12,932 bases of DNA, from the NCBI GenBank assembly GCA_017399225.1, contig JAFQEB010000047.1:1-12932 (forward strand). The letters run 5' to 3'. The stretch comes from Clostridia bacterium. GTDB lineage: Bacteria > Bacillota_A > Clostridia > Christensenellales > Aristaeellaceae. The notes under the pieces were generated by a model. The model worked only from the letters and a program-made list of their open reading frames with translations, ran no database searches and was not told the origin of the DNA. The position numbers and the translations under genes were made by a program. Shown here piece after piece: positions 1 to 6,596 of the stretch; position 1 is the stretch's first letter; each line of letters opens with the position of its first letter.

Positions 1-354
1 GGAGTCGGAGCCCAGCAGGGTGTAACCCGGCACGCCGATGCGCTCCAGCTGCACCTGATGGCAGATGCCGTTGCCGGGCTTGGAGCAGTAGATGCCGTGC
101 TTCTTGGCCACCGTCTGGATGAACTGGTGGTCGTCGGCGTTTTCAAAGCCGGTTTGCAGGGTGTTGTGGTCGATATAGGCGACAGACTTCTTGGTCTTCA
201 CGCGGTCCACGCCCATGGCCTCGAACTGCAGATACGCCATGGTGCCGGTGGAGTCCTGGGTGAGGGTCTGGTCGATGCGGATGGAGATCTCCGTGCCCGG
301 GATCAGCTCGCCGGAGAGCAGGTGCGCGGAGAGGATCTTCTGTGTAAGATTCAT
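1..354 (-). CDS. Aconitate hydratase, N-terminal 118 codons (3' part beyond window edge)
   Basis: This is the N-terminal part of an aconitase, the Fe-S enzyme that interconverts citrate and isocitrate via cis-aconitate in the cytoplasm. Translation from the ATG at 354 runs open to position 1. It begins MNLTQKILSAHLLSGELIPG and shows hallmarks of the aconitase/LeuC superfamily: IRIDQTLTQDSTGTMA at 26-40, a YIDHNTLQ segment at about 60-67, ENADDHQF at 71-78, GNGICHQV at 94-101, and the substrate-binding GSDS at 115-118 exactly at the edge. The pattern fits the roughly 640-residue Aquifex/Clostridia type rather than the roughly 900-residue AcnA. The start is fixed by AGGAGG seven to twelve bases upstream and by the conserved N-terminus. 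A near-consensus promoter with an overlapping palindrome lies just upstream. Homoaconitase or isopropylmalate isomerase large subunit is a less likely reading. The active-site cysteines lie outside the window. Confidence 0.93.
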   Translation of the reverse strand, partial: MNLTQKILSAHLLSGELIPGTEISIRIDQTLTQDSTGTMAYLQFEAMGVDRVKTKKSVAYIDHNTLQTGFENADDHQFIQTVAKKHGIYCSKPGNGICHQVQLERIGVPGYTLLGSDS

Positions 355-384
355 AAGAGATGTTCCTCCTGTATACACGATAAT

Positions 385-412
385 ACCCTCCTATCATAGC
401 GGATAGGAGGGT
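385..412. promoter_or_regulatory. Perfect 11-bp inverted repeat overlapping the aconitase -10 box (operator candidate)
   Basis: ACCCTCCTATC (385-395) and GATAGGAGGGT (402-412) are perfect inverted copies around a 6-base centre. The palindrome covers the spacer and the -10 hexamer of the aconitase promoter. Because transcription should start at about 386, the transcript would contain at most a base or two of the palindrome, so it cannot act as an RNA hairpin in that transcript. A DNA operator for a dimeric repressor is the simplest reading. No candidate regulator gene is next to it. Confidence 0.6.
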
Positions 413-422
413 TCATCGTCAA
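393..422 (-). promoter_or_regulatory. Promoter of the aconitase gene
   Basis: On the minus strand the -35 box TTGACG (417-422) and the -10 box TATGAT (393-398) are separated by 18 bases. Transcription would start near 386, giving a short leader of about 30 bases with AGGAGG in front of the aconitase ATG at 354. No other gene could use this promoter on this strand. Confidence 0.75.
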
Positions 423-445
423 CGGGTGAACGGCAAAAGAACATC

Positions 446-474
446 AAAAAGGCAGAAGCACAGTGGCTTCTGCC
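446..474 (-). terminator. Rho-independent terminator of the sigma/anti-sigma operon
   Basis: Read on the minus strand, GGCAGAAG pairs with CTTCTGCC, with CA/TG pairs inside and a small loop, followed directly by TTTTTG (446-450). It starts seven bases after the stop codon of the anti-sigma gene. It also insulates the aconitase promoter from that operon. Confidence 0.85.
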
Positions 475-480
475 GGAAGA

Positions 481-1800
481 TCAGCCGTTGCTAGGCATGG
501 TGTTCACATACTCCTGGAACAGGATATCCGCCTCCTCCTTGTCCTTTTCCAGTACCATATTACGGAAATAGCCAGCACCATCATATGGATCATACGTGCG
601 AATACGTTTGATTTCGCCCGTGATGCTGTCAACTTCGACTGCATAGCCGACAATATTATCCTCCTGGTCAGGGTCAGTATCATACAGCCTAACCTTCCAC
701 ACAGGGTTAGGTTCGTCGCCGATATATACTGCGTTTTGATAAACAGCCTGTCCATTGCCAATGGCCTCCACCGCCAAAGCCGCCGCCTCATCTTTGGATA
801 TGGCCCCCGGCGCGATATCCGGATAGCTGCTCAGTGTAAACCACAGAACCGTCCGTTTGGTGTCATAGTCCTCGCGGGCCAGAATTATTGCTTCACGATA
901 GGCCCTGAGTACTTCCTGCGACCAATCGCCTTCATCGTCACCATATGCACTGCGATATGCACTGTTGATCTGCGATGGCAATGCACCCGCAACTGCACCG
1001 GGATGGCTGCTGCTGCCCAAGATCTCCCCTGCATCATTCAGATAAACCCAATATTCACAGGCAGTCAGTGCTGCCGGAGCGCCATTCTTCGGGAAATAGT
1101 CCACCGAGTAGTACATGCCGGGATACTCCCCATCCACATCGCCGTTGATATACTGCACGCCTGTTTGCTCATATACTTCCGGGTCATGCAGGTCAGAAGT
1201 ATCGCCATAATGCTCCCGAATATACGCATCTGCAATGGCAATAGCCCACGCAGACGCATCCTCACCTTTATTCGGAATATGCTTCACCTTCTCCGGGATG
1301 AATCCAATGGCTACGCATACATCATCGAACCAGTTCTGCTGCTCCAGTGTCCATGCGGAAGGATTCTCTCCGAATTCCGCCTTGGCGATGGCCATAATGA
1401 GTTCTTCCTTGTAGTAGCCCTCGCCGACAGCCAGCATCTTGTCGATACTGTCGCGGGCATTCTCCGACAGCACGATGCCGTTCTCTTCCGCCAGTGCAAC
1501 AAGCTCCAGCGTTTGTGCCACGGTGTAGGTATCGCCCGGAGTATCGCTCGCCATCGGCACGGCAAACTCGTCCACCACCTCGCGCCCGCTGAGCAGCACC
1601 GCCGCCACCGCTGTCGCCGACAGGAGCAGCAATCCAGCCGCAAGCAACAGTGCTACCGTCCGCTTGGAGACCGTCCGGCCCCGGTGCTGCTCATGGATGC
1701 GATTCATCACCCGCTGCTCGAACCATACGTCCTGTTCCAGGCCAGGAAGGGTTTTGTCCATCGCCCGGCGGAGGTTATTCTGCTTATTCATCCGCGTCAT
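481..1800 (-). CDS. Membrane-anchored probable anti-sigma factor with PepSY-like extracytoplasmic domain
   Basis: This 439-residue protein has a charged cytoplasmic N-terminus of about 45 residues, one transmembrane segment at about 48-70 (AGLLLLSATAVAAVLL), and a long extracytoplasmic part. Residues about 335-402 resemble PepSY domains: an acidic AAALAVEAI helix, then VWKVRLYD and YAVEVDSITGEIKRI strands. The gene follows the sigma factor, and its ATG at 1800 lies 17 bases inside the sigma gene, after GGAGG; a second in-frame ATG is at 1791. This arrangement and topology are typical of ECF sigma/anti-sigma pairs, in which the N-terminus holds the sigma factor at the membrane and the outer domain senses a signal. 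I see no zinc-binding anti-sigma motif (HxxxCxxC), so the sigma-binding role is inferred from context. The outer domain is clearly poorer in GC than the start of the gene. Confidence 0.75.
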   Translation of the reverse strand: MTRMNKQNNLRRAMDKTLPGLEQDVWFEQRVMNRIHEQHRGRTVSKRTVALLLAAGLLLLSATAVAAVLLSGREVVDEFAVPMASDTPGDTYTVAQTLELVALAEENGIVLSENARDSIDKMLAVGEGYYKEELIMAIAKAEFGENPSAWTLEQQNWFDDVCVAIGFIPEKVKHIPNKGEDASAWAIAIADAYIREHYGDTSDLHDPEVYEQTGVQYINGDVDGEYPGMYYSVDYFPKNGAPAALTACEYWVYLNDAGEILGSSSHPGAVAGALPSQINSAYRSAYGDDEGDWSQEVLRAYREAIILAREDYDTKRTVLWFTLSSYPDIAPGAISKDEAAALAVEAIGNGQAVYQNAVYIGDEPNPVWKVRLYDTDPDQEDNIVGYAVEVDSITGEIKRIRTYDPYDGAGYFRNMVLEKDKEEADILFQEYVNTMPSNG

Positions 1801-2302
1801 CTCCTTCCTCCAGCAGTCCGCGCAGACGGGTACGGGCCTTCTTCAGCCGCATGGATACGGCGGATATGCCGATACCCAGCGTCTGCGCCACCTCCCGGAC
1901 CGACATGTTCTGGTAGTAGTAAAGCAGGATCACGTCCTTTTCCTTATCCGGCAGGCGCATCACGTCTTCAACGAGGCACAAATCCTCATTCATCGCGGCA
2001 GGATACATTTCCGCCAGCATATCCGGCGTTATGCTGCGATCCACCATTCGGCTCCACCAGGAGCGCCGCATACTCCGGCAAGTATTGACAGCGATGCGCA
2101 TCAGCCAGGTTTTTTCGCTGCAATCGCCGCGAAAATCTGCCATTGCCCGGTAGGCCTTGACGAAGGTCTCCTGGACGGCGTCCTCCGCCAGGGATGCGTC
2201 CCGCAGCCATACGCAGCACATGCGCATCAGGTCGTTCTTGTATGCTGCCATCAATCGCCGCAGATGATCTTCATATGTATCGTGCAGATCCTTCACTTCC
2301 AT
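1784..2302 (-). CDS. ECF-type RNA polymerase sigma factor (sigma-70 family)
   Basis: A 172-residue protein with the two domains of group 4 sigma factors. Region 2 spans about 16-80 (YKNDLMRMCCVWLRDASLAE, then DAVQETFVKAY and the TWLMRIAVNTCRSMRR helix). Region 4 spans about 106-165, with a helix-turn-helix in MSVREVAQTLGIGISAVSM followed by RLKKARTRLR. It should direct RNA polymerase to a small regulon, probably in response to an envelope signal relayed by the overlapping downstream membrane protein. The ATG at 2302 is preferred because GGGAGG lies seven bases upstream; the ATG at 2308 would be too close to it. The longer upstream reading frame crosses a terminator and is not coding. The linker at 81-105 is unremarkable. 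The subfamily cannot be told from sequence alone. Confidence 0.92.
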   Translation of the reverse strand: MEVKDLHDTYEDHLRRLMAAYKNDLMRMCCVWLRDASLAEDAVQETFVKAYRAMADFRGDCSEKTWLMRIAVNTCRSMRRSWWSRMVDRSITPDMLAEMYPAAMNEDLCLVEDVMRLPDKEKDVILLYYYQNMSVREVAQTLGIGISAVSMRLKKARTRLRGLLEEGDDADE

Positions 2303-2327
2303 CTGCATTCCTCCCTTCACCCATATT

Positions 2328-2352
2328 GACGCAGCCCAAGCGCCATATTTCA
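2328..2352 (-). promoter_or_regulatory. Possible ECF-type promoter of the sigma factor gene
   Basis: On the minus strand TGAAAT (2347-2352) and CGTC (2328-2331) are 15 bases apart, just upstream of the sigma gene's GGGAGG. This resembles autoregulated ECF promoters (TGAAAC, about 16 bases, CGT). No good TTGACA/TATAAT pair was found between the upstream terminator and the gene. The motif is short and the spacing slightly tight. Confidence 0.35.
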
Positions 2353-2361
2353 ATTCCCGGC

Positions 2362-2398
2362 AAAAAAGTTCCCCCAGCGCTACCAACGCGCCGGGGGG
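2362..2398 (-). terminator. Rho-independent terminator after the small secreted protein gene
   Basis: On the minus strand CCCCC then GCGC pairs with GCGC then GGGGG around a short loop, followed by AACTTTTTTG (T run at 2362-2367). It lies about 23 bases after the stop codon at 2421 and separates that gene from the sigma operon. Confidence 0.82.
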
Positions 2399-2420
2399 AT
2401 TCATACATCCGTTCTCCTTA

Positions 2421-3017
2421 TCACTGCACCAGGTGGAAGCGCAGGAGGAAGCTTTCCAGGATCTCCTCCCATCCCTTGTCCACCGCCTGTTCGACCGTGT
2501 ATTCACAGTTGCCGGGGTTGGTGCCGGTGTCCCGCATGACGGCAAAGTGCACCTCGATCCACTCGGGTGCGCCCTCGGGCAGCTTGTCCGACACGACGAC
2601 GCTGCACAGGTAGCCCTTCTCGCTCTCCGGGTCGGCGAACTCCACAATGTCCGTCAGCACAAAGGGGATCTGCTCCTGCAGCCAGCTGATCCGCTCGTCC
2701 CCGGCGTATACGCCGCAGTTCCACAGGAATACATAGGGCTGCTCACCAAGGAGGGACTCCGCCACGATCTCCCAGGTGTCAAACCGGGGCGACACGGAGG
2801 CCGGATCCTCCAGCATACATTCGACATACCACCGGAGTGTATATGTGCCCTGCGCCGCATCGTGCTCCGCGCCCTGCAACGTCACCTTCACATATTCGCC
2901 CGGGCAGGCGCCCTCCACGACCGGTACGTTTTCACACAGCGGGCTGCGCTCCGCCAGGGCGGCTCCCGGCAGTGCCAGCAGGCAGCAGAGCAGCATAGAA
3001 ATCAGCTTCCTGAACAT
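2421..3017 (-). CDS. Secreted protein of unknown function
   Basis: I do not recognise this 198-residue protein. Residues 1-22 (MFRKLISMLLCCLLALPGAA, then LA) form a classic signal peptide with probable cleavage after ALA at 22. The mature part is acidic and mixed alpha/beta with scattered cysteines (about 28, 38, 72, 106 and 143), without repeats or further membrane segments. The ATG at 3017 is chosen because GGGAGG lies seven bases upstream and the signal peptide starts there. The gene stands alone, with a near-consensus promoter at 3048-3076 and a terminator at 2362-2398. Its signal peptide resembles those of the secreted proteins encoded at 7304, 8290 and 10924, suggesting one secretome, but the mature parts are not visibly related. 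Confidence 0.8.
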   Translation of the reverse strand: MFRKLISMLLCCLLALPGAALAERSPLCENVPVVEGACPGEYVKVTLQGAEHDAAQGTYTLRWYVECMLEDPASVSPRFDTWEIVAESLLGEQPYVFLWNCGVYAGDERISWLQEQIPFVLTDIVEFADPESEKGYLCSVVVSDKLPEGAPEWIEVHFAVMRDTGTNPGNCEYTVEQAVDKGWEEILESFLLRFHLVQ

Positions 3018-3047
3018 ACACGTTCCTCCCAAAATGCTCTTTTTTGT

Positions 3048-3076
3048 ATTGTAGCACTTGCGCGGGCCGCCGTCAA
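3048..3076 (-). promoter_or_regulatory. Promoter of the small secreted protein gene
   Basis: On the minus strand TTGACG (3071-3076) and TACAAT (3048-3053) are separated by 17 bases, a near-consensus vegetative promoter. It would start transcription about 25 bases before the ATG at 3017. Confidence 0.85.
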
Positions 3077-3096
3077 CGCCGGCTTTGTCCGCTTCC

Positions 3097-3116
3097 TTTC
3101 CTTGTCAGAAAGGAAA
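3097..3116. repeat. 7-bp inverted repeat upstream of the glycosyltransferase gene
   Basis: TTTCCTT (3097-3103) and AAGGAAA (3110-3116) are perfect inverted copies with a 6-base loop. They lie between the divergent promoter region and the glycosyltransferase. The right arm contains the only SD-like sequence for an alternative ATG at 3123. It could be an operator or an mRNA hairpin; neither can be decided here. Confidence 0.4.
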
Positions 3117-3191
3117 TGCGCGATGCGTGTCGAACAGTATAGGAATAACGAATCTGCATCCTTGTCGGAAACCAGCAAAGGCGGTGACTTC

Positions 3192-5756
3192 ATGATCTCT
3201 GTCATTATCCCCACCTACAACCGGCGCGAGCTGCTTCTGCGCGCCATCGACAGCGTCCTCCACCAGACCTATGCCGATATCGAGGTCATCGTGGTGGACG
3301 ACGCCTCCACCGACGGCACGCAAACCGCCGTACTGGAGCTGCATGATGAGCGCGTGCGCTATGTGCGGCAGAGCGAGAACGCCGGGGCCTGCGCCGCCCG
3401 CAACCGGGGCGTCGATATGGCCCGGGGCGAGTACATCGCCTTCCAGGACAGCGACGACGTGTTCCACCCCGAGAAGCTGGAAAAGCAGCTGGCCTACCTG
3501 CTGGAGACCGGCGCGGACGTCACCGTCTGCGCGATGAACCGCGTGCGCCTGGGCGGCGCGTGGGAGGCCTTCCCCCCCATGGCGGAGAACCGTCCCCTGC
3601 CCTATCAGGAGCTGCTGCTGGAGAACCTCTGCAGCACCCAGTGCATCCTGGGCCGGGCCGAGGTCTTCCGCGAGGTGCGCTTTGATGAGGCGCTGCCCCG
3701 GCTGCAGGACTGGGATCTGATGCTGCGCATCGCAAGGCACTTCCGCGTCATGCTGGACGCCCGTCCGCTGGTGGACGTGTATCTCCAGGCGGACAGCATC
3801 TCCCAGCAGCCGCAAAAGCTGCTGGCGGCGCTGCGGCGGCTCTATGCCCGCTACCATGCCGATATCTGCGGTGAAAACGCGCTGATCGTCCGCGATGAGC
3901 GGGTGGATGTGCGCTGGCTGCGCAGCATCGTGGACGCTGCGGAGGGCTGCGGCGAGGATCCCTGGACGGCCGAAATGATGGAAAACGCCCCGGATTGGCT
4001 GTACCGCCGGGGGGAATCTGCCGGATATGCCCGCGTCCTCATCAGCGCCGGCGGCAGCCGCCCCCAGGGCTCCCTGACGCCGGACACGCTGGTGCTGGAG
4101 ATGGAGCTGAAATACTTCACCCCCGGCCCCGGCACGCGCTATCTGCCCCTGCCGCTTTTGAAGGATGCGCTGCGCGGCTGTCCCCAGGGCGTGTCCTTTG
4201 ACGGCAAATGGGCCGAGGCCGGGGCGGATCCCCTGCCCGCCGCCATCCGGGAGCTTTCCTTCCGCTTCGGCCCCCGCACCGCCTGGGACGTCCTCAGCGA
4301 TGTGTACGGCGGCGCTGCCGTGGCCGCAGCCCTCTCCGCCACGGAGTTGACCCAGATGCACAAGTGGGCCGAGGCGCTGCAGGGCGCGGAGCTCCATGTG
4401 CGCACAGGCCCGGTCCGGAAGGTCGGCGTATACTATCACAGCCTGCGGGGCGGCGGCGTGCAGCAGACTGCTGCGGCACTGATCCGCCTGTGGTCCCGGA
4501 TGGGCTATGAGATCACGCTGATCACCGCCTCGGAGCCCACGGAGGAGGATTATCCCCTGCCCGACACGGTGCAGCGCCATACGATCCCCGCCTTTGACCA
4601 TATGAACCCCGATACCCGCCGCCGCCATGTGCTGGAAATGGTGCGCTGGGCCAAGACCTGCGACGTGCTGGTCTACCATGCCTGGGCCGATCCCATGGTG
4701 CTGTGGGATCTGCTGGCTGTACGCAGCGCCGGGACGCGCTTCATCGTTCACACCCACAGCGTATTCACCATGCCGCTGATGGAAAAGACGATGTTCGACC
4801 GCTTCATGTGCCTGCCGGACGTTTACGCCCTGGCGGACGGCGTCGTCACCCTTTCGGAGGTGGACAGGCAGTACTGGTCGCAGGTGAACGCCCGGGTCTA
4901 CACCACGGTGAACCCGCTGACCTTCGACCCGAAAACGACCCCCGTCAACGAGCTGAAGGGCCGCACGATCCTCTGGGCCGGGCGGATCTCCCCGGAAAAG
5001 CGCCCCCTGGATGCCATTGCCGCCATGCGCCAGGTGATCCTCCATGTACCGGATGCAAAGCTCATCCTGCTGGGCGGCGGCGACGACGCGCTGACAGGCA
5101 CCTTGCGCGGCAACATCATCGCCAACGGCCTGGCCGACCGGGTGGAGGTCGTGGGCTTCCATCAGGATACGGCAGAATACTACCGGCAGGCGGACGTTTT
5201 CCTGTGCACCAGCATGTACGAGGGCTTCAGCCTCACCATGGCGGAGGCTCAGACCCACGGCGTCCCCTGCGTGACCTATGATATGCCCTACCTGACCATA
5301 TTGCAGGGCGGCGGCCATCTGTCCGTACGGCAGGGCGATACCCTTGCCGCCGGCAACGCACTGGTGCGTCTGTTGACGGACGCAGGGCTGCGCGCCGCCA
5401 TGGGCAAAGCCGCCCGCGCCAATGTGGAGGAGCGCCTGGATATCGACCAGCGGGCCGTCTGGCAGCGCATCTTTGATGACCAGGTGCGGGCCCTGCCCCC
5501 CATGGTGCTGACCAACGCCCAGGCCACCATGCTGCGCACCCTCCGCGAGCATGTGGCCGCCGGACGGGTGCTCTCTGCCCAGAGCAGCCCTGCCGCGACC
5601 TACCAGACCGCCTTCGTCCCCCTGCCGGAAAAGGGCCCGGCAAAGACCCTGCGTAAAAAGACCGCAACCCTCCTGCAGGTGCTGCTCATTGAGGGCCCCG
5701 GAGGCGTACTGCGCGTACTGAAGGAACGAAAGGAGCAGAAGCATGAACACGCTTGA
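3192..5756 (+). CDS. Bifunctional glycosyltransferase, GT2 (GT-A) fused to GT4 (GT-B)
   Basis: An 854-residue fusion of two glycosyltransferases, probably cytoplasmic and acting on a surface polysaccharide or glycolipid. Residues 1-260 are GT2: the start MISVIIPTYNRRELLLRAID, the nucleotide-binding VVDDASTDGT at 34-43, and a metal-binding DxD-type QDSDD at 85-89. A linker of about 150 residues follows. Residues about 408-780 are a GT-B/GT4 domain: the glycine-rich HSLRGGGVQQ start, GRISPEKRP near 596-604, LILLGGGDD, and the EX7E motif EGFSLTMAE at 677-685. The tail is basic. The ATG at 3192 matches the canonical GT2 N-terminus and has AGGCGG seven bases upstream; an in-frame ATG at 3123 would add 23 residues. 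The last 14 bases overlap the nitroreductase gene. Donor and acceptor sugars cannot be read from sequence. A single gene carrying both transferases suggests two successive sugar additions. Confidence 0.9.
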   Translation: MISVIIPTYNRRELLLRAIDSVLHQTYADIEVIVVDDASTDGTQTAVLELHDERVRYVRQSENAGACAARNRGVDMARGEYIAFQDSDDVFHPEKLEKQLAYLLETGADVTVCAMNRVRLGGAWEAFPPMAENRPLPYQELLLENLCSTQCILGRAEVFREVRFDEALPRLQDWDLMLRIARHFRVMLDARPLVDVYLQADSISQQPQKLLAALRRLYARYHADICGENALIVRDERVDVRWLRSIVDAAEGCGEDPWTAEMMENAPDWLYRRGESAGYARVLISAGGSRPQGSLTPDTLVLEMELKYFTPGPGTRYLPLPLLKDALRGCPQGVSFDGKWAEAGADPLPAAIRELSFRFGPRTAWDVLSDVYGGAAVAAALSATELTQMHKWAEALQGAELHVRTGPVRKVGVYYHSLRGGGVQQTAAALIRLWSRMGYEITLITASEPTEEDYPLPDTVQRHTIPAFDHMNPDTRRRHVLEMVRWAKTCDVLVYHAWADPMVLWDLLAVRSAGTRFIVHTHSVFTMPLMEKTMFDRFMCLPDVYALADGVVTLSEVDRQYWSQVNARVYTTVNPLTFDPKTTPVNELKGRTILWAGRISPEKRPLDAIAAMRQVILHVPDAKLILLGGGDDALTGTLRGNIIANGLADRVEVVGFHQDTAEYYRQADVFLCTSMYEGFSLTMAEAQTHGVPCVTYDMPYLTILQGGGHLSVRQGDTLAAGNALVRLLTDAGLRAAMGKAARANVEERLDIDQRAVWQRIFDDQVRALPPMVLTNAQATMLRTLREHVAAGRVLSAQSSPAATYQTAFVPLPEKGPAKTLRKKTATLLQVLLIEGPGGVLRVLKERKEQKHEHA

Positions 5757-6270
5757 CGCTATCGCCGCCCGCCGCAGCTACCGCGGCAAATACCATCCAA
5801 CCCCCGTCCCCCGCGAGCACCTGACGGCCATCATGGAGGCCGGTCTGCGCGCGCCCTCGGGCTGCAACAAGCAGACTACCAGCCTTATCGCAGTGGATGA
5901 TCCCGCCGTCCTGGCGCAGCTGCATCAGGTGATCCAGCCCCCCATCGGCAATACCGCCCCGGCCATGATCTGCGTGCTGACCCGGCCCATCATCGCCTAC
6001 CGCGACCGCACCTACTATGTGCAGGACTACGCCGCCGCGATCGAGAACATGCTGCTGGCCATCGCCGATTTCGGCTACGAAAGCTGCTGGATCGAGGGTC
6101 ATGTGACCGACGTGGATCGCATCGGCGACCAGATGGCGCGGATCCTGGGCGTACCGGAGGAATACCAGCTGGTGTGCTTCCTGCCCGTGGGCGTGGCCGC
6201 CGAGGACGTGAAGGCCCCCAGGAAGCTGCCGCTGGAGAGCCGCTACAGCTTCAACAAGTTCGACATGTGA
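5743..6270 (+). CDS. Nitroreductase family FMN-dependent oxidoreductase
   Basis: A 175-residue protein with the nitroreductase-family layout. The N-terminal AIAARRSYRGKY (6-17) supplies the arginines that contact the FMN phosphate. GLRAPSGCNKQ (34-44) is the second flavin-binding segment. AAAIENMLLAIADFGYESCW (97-116) is the central dimer-interface helix, and LVCFLPVGVAAED (143-155) is the closing strand with the family glycine. These enzymes use NAD(P)H and FMN to reduce nitroaromatics, quinones or related substrates as cytoplasmic dimers; the true substrate here is unknown. At 175 residues it is near the short end of the family. AAAGGAG precedes the ATG by seven bases, inside the end of the glycosyltransferase gene. 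The 14-base overlap implies co-transcription and translational coupling. Confidence 0.92.
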   Translation: MNTLDAIAARRSYRGKYHPTPVPREHLTAIMEAGLRAPSGCNKQTTSLIAVDDPAVLAQLHQVIQPPIGNTAPAMICVLTRPIIAYRDRTYYVQDYAAAIENMLLAIADFGYESCWIEGHVTDVDRIGDQMARILGVPEEYQLVCFLPVGVAAEDVKAPRKLPLESRYSFNKFDM

Positions 6271-6285
6271 ACCTGCGAACGCATC

Positions 6286-6314
6286 AAAACAGCCGCGTCA
6301 GCTCTCTGACGCGG
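6286..6314. terminator. Hairpin between convergent genes, probable terminator on the minus strand
   Basis: CCGCGTCAG (6293-6301) and CTGACGCGG (6306-6314) form a perfect 9-bp stem with a 4-base loop. On the minus strand it is followed by CTGTTTTG (T run 6286-6289), so it could end the YitT transcript. On the plus strand it lies 22 bases after the nitroreductase stop but has no T run. Confidence 0.5.
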
Positions 6315-6320
6315 CGCGAC

Positions 6321-6596
6321 GGACGCCCGGTCACGTGCGTCCTCAGACTGTCAAATACCCTCCAGGAGGTGTCGGAGGGCCCGCAGGCCCTCTGACTGTA
6401 ATCGTATTCGGGGGAGTCTTCGACTCGTTTCCCTGCCGCCGGGGCGGGGCGTTCTTGGCTTTGCCAAGAACATACCTTACACGGAGGAGCGGCCGGGAGG
6501 GCCTTTCAGGCCCGACCAGCGACGGAGTGCAATCCTCGAAAAAGTGCCTAAAGCACTTTTTCGACACGCAGTGGACGCCCGGTCACGTGCGTCCTC
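6321..6596. repeat. Hairpin-rich element bounded by 24-base direct repeats
   Basis: Identical 24-base sequences lie at 6321-6344 and 6573-6596, beginning GGACGCCCGGTCACGTGCGT. Each is itself an imperfect palindrome (GGACGC...GCGTCC). The 228 bases between them hold no gene but contain successive hairpins: 6371-6396 (11-bp stem, one mismatch), 6414-6426 (GAGTC/GACTC), 6451-6471 (GTTCTTGGC/GCCAAGAAC, perfect), 6499-6513 (GGGCC/GGCCC) and 6536-6564 (12-bp perfect stem, TCGAAAAAGTGC/GCACTTTTTCGA). The right repeat overlaps the last 14 bases of the YitT gene, including its stop codon. It looks like a non-coding mobile or repeat element, or a duplication product. No transposase is present. Confidence 0.7.

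Noticed and set aside
463..2088. Plus-strand 541-codon frame across the sigma/anti-sigma operon
   Set aside because: It runs antisense to two well-supported overlapping genes and lacks any domain or ribosome binding site.
3105..5750. Long minus-strand open frame (881 codons) opposite the glycosyltransferase
   Set aside because: It is a by-product of high GC in the real gene. It is low-complexity, rich in His, Gln and Gly, with no recognisable motif, while the plus strand has complete GT2 and GT4 motifs.
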